26,090 nt of DNA from F1-20-MAGs119 sp040401695. Lineage in GTDB: Bacteria; Actinomycetota; Acidimicrobiia; Acidimicrobiales; Ilumatobacteraceae. Positions 23,745 to 26,090 of the stretch are shown in pieces. Positions within the stretch are counted from its first letter, which is position 1. Each line of letters starts with the position of its first letter. Position numbers and translations under genes: made by a program. Where the stretch lies: assembly GCA_040401695.1 (NCBI GenBank), contig JBBANY010000032.1, positions 1-26,090 on the forward strand, read 5' to 3'. The notes beneath the pieces are model-generated. The model had not been told where the DNA came from, searched no databases, and was given only the letters and a program-made list of their open reading frames with translations.

Positions 23745-24500
23745 ATGAAACGCCTCTCTTCTTTCGTTACCGTGGGGTTGATTCTCTCGGCGTGCGGTGG
23801 GGGAGGCTCGTCATCGAAAGTTGCGGAAGTACCTGTCGGCATCGTGCACACATACACGGTGCCGGCAGGAACCGCTGCGCGCATTGCGCGTGGTGAAGAC
23901 CCTCAGTTTTTCCCCGCCACTCTTGTCGTGGGGTTGGGTGACACGTTGCGAGTCGAGAACCAGGACACCGTTCCGCATACGGTCGGACCGCTGGCTGCAC
24001 GGCCCAACGAGTCGTACGAGTTCCGATTCACCAAGCAGGGTGAGTTTCCCGGTCCTTGCACTGTTCACCCGAGTCAGCAAACGGTGATCATCGTCGCCCC
24101 GTCGTATGTCTCTCTTGGTCTCGACGCGGCGATCGGCGAAGCGACAACTCTTGGCGCACAAATGGACGGTCGACCGACGTTGCTCGTTGTGTGGGCCACG
24201 TGGTGTCAGCCATGCCGCAAGGAACTGCCCCAGGTTGAGCAGTTTGCGCGTGCGAATCCGGGCATCAAAGTTGTCACCGTGAATCTCGGTGACGAGCGTG
24301 AATCGGTCAACGCGTTTCTCGACGAACTCGGTGTTGAACTCGCAACGGTGATCGACACCGAAGGCAGACTGACTTCGGCAACGAAGGTCGGGTCGGTGCC
24401 GTCGCTTGCGATGTTGTCGTCTGCCGGCGAAGTGGTGGCTCGTCACACGGGCGAGCTCGAGCCCGACACGCTGGCCTCGCTGCTCGATGCAGTGAGCTGA
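23745..24500 (+). CDS. Lipoprotein with fused cupredoxin and TlpA-like thioredoxin domains
   Basis: A two-domain extracytoplasmic protein, 251 aa. The signal MKRLSSFVTVGLILSAC ends in lipobox C17. Residues about 55-118 form a plastocyanin-like cupredoxin: FFPATLVVGLGDTLRVEN, H78 in VPHTVG, then C105 and H108 in GPCTVHPSQQ. The usual axial methionine (CxxHPxM) is replaced by Q111 (or Q112), as in stellacyanin-type sites. Residues about 125-251 are a thioredoxin fold with the redox pair C154/C157 in WATWCQPCRKE and the cis-proline P219 in GSVPS, resembling TlpA/ResA. It lies 13 bases after the PCu(A)C gene. A role in reducing SCO/CuA cysteines while handling copper is plausible but unproven. 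I do not recognise a named protein with this architecture. Confidence 0.88.
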   Translation: MKRLSSFVTVGLILSACGGGGSSSKVAEVPVGIVHTYTVPAGTAARIARGEDPQFFPATLVVGLGDTLRVENQDTVPHTVGPLAARPNESYEFRFTKQGEFPGPCTVHPSQQTVIIVAPSYVSLGLDAAIGEATTLGAQMDGRPTLLVVWATWCQPCRKELPQVEQFARANPGIKVVTVNLGDERESVNAFLDELGVELATVIDTEGRLTSATKVGSVPSLAMLSSAGEVVARHTGELEPDTLASLLDAVS

Positions 24501-24503
24501 AGT

Positions 24504-24992
24504 TCAGTCGCGGAAGTTCTCGAACTGCAAGGGAACCTCGAGGTCGGATCCCTTCAACAGCGCAATGACGCCTTGCAGGTCGTCGCGCTTCTTGCCGGTG
24601 ACGCGGATCTGTTCGCCCTGGGTTTGACTGGACACGCCTTTCGGGCCCTTTTCCTTGATCAACTTGTTGATCTCGCGGGCCTTGTCGGAGTTGATGCCGA
24701 CCTTCACGGTGACGACCTGGCGGACGGTGTCGCCCGAGGCCTGTTCGAACTTGCCCCAGTCGATGCCCTTCAGGGACATGCCGCGCTTCACGAACTTCTC
24801 CTCGAGGAGGGTGCGCACGGCGCGGGCCTTTTCCTCGCTGATCGTGCGGATGGTGATCACCAGCTCGTTCTGTTCGATGGACGAATTGGTGTTCTTGAAA
24901 TCGAAGCGGTTGGCCATTTCCCGCTGCGCCTGGTCGACCGCGTTGCGCAGTTCCTGGCGGTCGACTTCGGAGACGATGTCGAATGAGGGCAT
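24504..24992 (-). CDS. YajQ family (DUF520) nucleotide-binding protein
   Basis: Small cytosolic protein of the YajQ/DUF520 family, 162 aa, the normal length. The start MPSFDIVSEVDRQELRNAVDQA and the segments NRFDFKNTNSSIE, KFVKRGMSLKGIDWGKFE, IKEKGPKGVSSQTQGEQIRVTGKKRDDLQ and the end LQFENFRD are all family hallmarks, in order. YajQ proteins bind nucleotides; some, as in Xanthomonas, bind cyclic-di-GMP and act as effectors. ATG 24992 is right: a -10 box TAGCGT (25005-25000) lies 7 nt upstream, and the longer open frame would run into tRNA-Tyr. Its stop is three bases from the stop of the convergent cupredoxin gene. Confidence 0.94.
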   Translation of the reverse strand: MPSFDIVSEVDRQELRNAVDQAQREMANRFDFKNTNSSIEQNELVITIRTISEEKARAVRTLLEEKFVKRGMSLKGIDWGKFEQASGDTVRQVVTVKVGINSDKAREINKLIKEKGPKGVSSQTQGEQIRVTGKKRDDLQGVIALLKGSDLEVPLQFENFRD

Positions 24993-24999
24993 GTGCGAA

Positions 25000-25005
25000 A
25001 CGCTA
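25000..25005 (-). promoter_or_regulatory. Promoter -10 box of yajQ, probably leaderless
   Basis: TAGCGT on the minus strand is 7 nt before the yajQ ATG (24992). There is no ribosome-binding site in between. Confidence 0.45.
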
Positions 25006-25014
25006 CTCAGCCTG

Positions 25015-25020
25015 TAGCCT
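25015..25020 (+). promoter_or_regulatory. Probable -10 box for tRNA-Tyr
   Basis: TAGCCT lies 12 nt before the first base of the mature tRNA, giving a short 5' leader for processing. It is 9 bases from the divergent yajQ -10 box. No clear -35 box. Confidence 0.35.
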
Positions 25021-25032
25021 TCCCCCCGCAAA

Positions 25033-25114
25033 GGGTCGGTGCCCGAGCGGCCAAAGGGAGCAGACTGTAAATCTGCCGGCATTGCCTACGGAGGTTCAAA
25101 TCCTTCCCGGCCCA
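25033..25114 (+). tRNA. tRNA-Tyr (anticodon GTA)
   Basis: Class II tRNA of 82 nt. The acceptor GGGTCGG pairs with CCGGCCC (one T-G wobble), with discriminator A at 25114. The anticodon stem GCAGA/TCTGC encloses CTGTAAA, giving anticodon GTA. The long variable arm CGGCATTGCCTACG and the T-loop TTCAAAT are present. The 3' CCA is not encoded and must be added. Confidence 0.95.
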
Positions 25115-25150
25115 CTGCGGGTGGCTCCGCACTAAAAACAGCCCAACCCG

Positions 25151-25188
25151 AAAACGACTCCGCCCGGTCAACGGACGGAGTCGTTTTT
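25151..25188. terminator. Bidirectional intrinsic terminator between tRNA-Tyr and the GNAT gene
   Basis: AAAACGACTCCG (25151-25162) pairs perfectly with CGGAGTCGTTTT (25176-25187) around a 13-base loop. The stem is flanked by A and T runs, so it can end transcription in both directions: plus-strand transcripts from tRNA-Tyr and minus-strand transcripts from the acetyltransferase. The last codons of the acetyltransferase, including the stop at 25170-25168, lie inside the hairpin. Confidence 0.88.
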
Positions 25189-25713
25189 CGTTTCATGCAA
25201 GAGGCACTGCATCAGCGCGACGTCGAGCCAGCGGTTGAACTTGCGGCCGACTTCGACCTCGACACCGACGAGGCGGAAGCCGCAGGCTTCGTGCAGCGCC
25301 CGGGATGCGGCGCCGCTTGCCTCGATGCGGGCGAAGACCGCGTGGAAACCCGACTCACGGGCGACTTCCAGGAGGGCGGTCAGAAGGAGGCGGCCGATGC
25401 CGCGCCGCGACAGCGACCGGTCAACGTAGACCGAGTCCTCGACGGAGGTCCGGTACGCGGCCCGTTCCTTGTAGGGGGAGAGGGCGCCGAAACCAAGGAC
25501 TTCACCTTCGGCGTTCACCGCAACGATTGCGCTGAAGGCGCCGGTCCGGTCGGCAAGCCACTTTTCCTGCTCGGCGAGGGTGCGGGGCACGAGGTCGAAG
25601 GTCGCGGTGGTGTTTTCGACCTCGTGGTTGTAGATCGCGGCGATCGCGGCCGCGTCAGCCAGAGTGGCCGGGCGCAGTGCAACGGCCCCCAGGGAATCGG
25701 ACGTGGCGGACAT
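25168..25713 (-). CDS. GNAT-family N-acetyltransferase, phosphinothricin acetyltransferase-like
   Basis: Acetyl-CoA-dependent N-acetyltransferase, 181 aa, cytosolic. The start LRPATLADAAAIAAIYNHEVENTTATFD (13-40) and the end GVEVEVGRKFNRWLDVALMQ (150-169) are typical of the Pat/Bar subgroup that acetylates phosphinothricin-like or methionine-sulfoximine-like substrates. The acetyl-CoA loop is SRRGIGRLLLTALL (102-115), and HEACGF (141-146) follows. Most chromosomal members have other or unknown substrates, so resistance should not be assumed. The ATG at 25713 is 8 nt after a TAGTTT box, and the downstream end is read through the terminator hairpin. It stands alone between tRNA genes on the other strand. 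Confidence 0.88.
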   Translation of the reverse strand: MSATSDSLGAVALRPATLADAAAIAAIYNHEVENTTATFDLVPRTLAEQEKWLADRTGAFSAIVAVNAEGEVLGFGALSPYKERAAYRTSVEDSVYVDRSLSRRGIGRLLLTALLEVARESGFHAVFARIEASGAASRALHEACGFRLVGVEVEVGRKFNRWLDVALMQCLLHETKNDSVR

Positions 25714-25721
25714 AGCCCCCG

Positions 25722-25727
25722 AAACTA
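25722..25727 (-). promoter_or_regulatory. Promoter -10 box of the GNAT gene, probably leaderless
   Basis: TAGTTT on the minus strand is 8 nt before the ATG at 25713. The intervening CGGGGGCT is not a convincing ribosome-binding site at that distance. Confidence 0.4.
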
Positions 25728-25801
25728 GCCCTGGCGGTGGGCGGAGTACCCGAAAAATCCGCCGATAGCATCACCATCCGTCTCGGGTCCGCCCGGGTCA
25801 C

Positions 25802-25874
25802 GCCCTCTTAGCTCAGTCGGCAGAGCGTTTCCATGGTAAGGAAAAGGTCGTGGGTTCGATTCCCACAGAGGGCT
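25802..25874 (+). tRNA. tRNA-Thr (anticodon GGT)
   Basis: 73-nt tRNA. The acceptor GCCCTCT/AGAGGGC is perfect; D-stem GCTC/GAGC; anticodon stem TTTCC/GGAAA around ATGGTAA, anticodon GGT; T-arm GTGGG-TTCGATT-CCCAC. The discriminator is T at 25874; CCA is not encoded. A TAGCAT at 25766-25771 could be its -10 box, 30 nt upstream. Confidence 0.96.
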
Positions 25875-25906
25875 CCGCCAGGTTCCGATCAACCCGGCAC
25901 GGCGAT

Positions 25907-25983
25907 GGCGGCGTAGCTCAGTTGGTCAGAGCATCCGGCTCATAATCGGAAGGTCATCGGTTCGATCCCGATCGCCGCTACCA
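25907..25983 (+). tRNA. Elongator tRNA-Met (anticodon CAT), CCA encoded
   Basis: 77 nt including an encoded CCA (25981-25983). Acceptor GGCGGCG/CGCCGCT with a G-T first pair, anticodon stem TCCGG/TCGGA around CTCATAA, T-arm ATCGG-TTCGATC-CCGAT. The first acceptor pair is formed and the anticodon stem lacks the three G-C pairs of initiators, so it is the elongator. A lysidine-modified Ile tRNA is less likely from the overall sequence. It lies 32 bases after tRNA-Thr, probably in one transcript. Confidence 0.92.
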
Positions 25984-26038
25984 AACCAGTTTCAAGAAAT
26001 CCACCAAACCACCCACAGAACAAACGGAGTAGCAAGAA

Positions 26039-26090
26039 ATGTCGAAGGCAAAGTTTGAGCGTACGAAGCCTCACGTGAACATCGGAACGA
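26039..26090 (+). CDS. tuf: Translation elongation factor Tu (5' end only)
   Basis: The final 52 bases start an open frame MSKAKFERTKPHVNIGT, the well-known N-terminus of EF-Tu, the GTPase that brings aminoacyl-tRNA to the ribosome. GGAG at 26026-26029 lies 9 nt before ATG 26039. The tRNA-Thr/tRNA-Met genes stand just upstream, similar in form to the tRNA-tufB cluster of E. coli. The G1 motif (GHVDHGKT) would follow outside the window. The 55-base gap after tRNA-Met shows no terminator, so co-transcription with the tRNAs is possible. Confidence 0.94.
   Translation, partial: MSKAKFERTKPHVNIGT

Noticed and set aside
24993..25082. N-terminal extension of yajQ to an upstream ATG
   Set aside because: It would run through the yajQ promoter and into tRNA-Tyr on the other strand, and the family starts at MPSFD.
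25907..25983. Initiator tRNA-Met
   Set aside because: The first acceptor pair is formed, and the anticodon stem lacks the three consecutive G-C pairs of initiator tRNAs.
1..26090. CRISPR arrays, insertion sequences, phage genes or attachment sites
   Set aside because: No spaced direct repeats, transposase or integrase motifs, or terminal inverted repeats were seen. The tRNA genes are intact without a downstream partial copy.

Overview
The window is a high-GC stretch of one chromosome, densely packed with genes and with no gene-free stretch longer than 300 bases. It looks like an actinobacterium. The supporting signs are the gene content, the EF-Tu N-terminus, two nuo clusters of the kind known from Streptomyces, and many genes whose TANNNT -10 box sits only 6-8 nt before the start codon, which suggests leaderless mRNAs. 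Acidimicrobiia (Ilumatobacter-like) is my best guess, but this is inference and not proven by the sequence.

Region 1 (1-5997, + strand) is the distal end of a respiratory complex I operon: the last codons of a gene that is probably nuoI, then nuoJ-K-L-M-N. The rest of this operon lies left of the window. Region 2 (5999-7931) separates the two complex I operons. It holds a threonine dehydratase with an ACT domain (- strand) and a divergent class I glutamine amidotransferase, which share a 19-bp intergenic promoter region.

Region 3 (8016-19787, + strand) is a second, complete and tightly coupled operon, nuoA-B-C-D-H-I-J-K-L-M-N. It has no nuoE, nuoF or nuoG: nuoD and nuoH overlap by one base. 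It therefore encodes an 11-subunit complex without the NADH-oxidising module. Its NuoD and NuoH carry substitutions at positions that line the quinone chamber in classical complex I, and its NuoL carries a long low-complexity insert. The last gene, overlapping nuoN, is a MidA/NDUFAF7-type methyltransferase. In mitochondria that family methylates an arginine of the NuoD homologue, and that arginine is present in the NuoD here.

Region 4 (19759-22490) is a TetR-family regulator with a palindrome over its own promoter, divergent from acetyl-CoA synthetase. Region 5 (22576-24500) is a three-gene extracytoplasmic copper cassette: a SCO1-type lipoprotein, a PCu(A)C lipoprotein, and an unusual lipoprotein that fuses a cupredoxin domain to a TlpA-like thioredoxin domain. 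It probably serves cytochrome oxidase copper-site assembly. Region 6 (24504-26090) holds yajQ (-), tRNA-Tyr, a bidirectional terminator, a phosphinothricin-acetyltransferase-like GNAT gene (-), tRNA-Thr, tRNA-Met, and the first codons of tuf (EF-Tu).

Taken together, the window is mainly respiratory: two complex I variants, a probable assembly methyltransferase, and copper delivery for a terminal oxidase, followed by translation genes. All family assignments and residue alignments were made by eye, without database searches.
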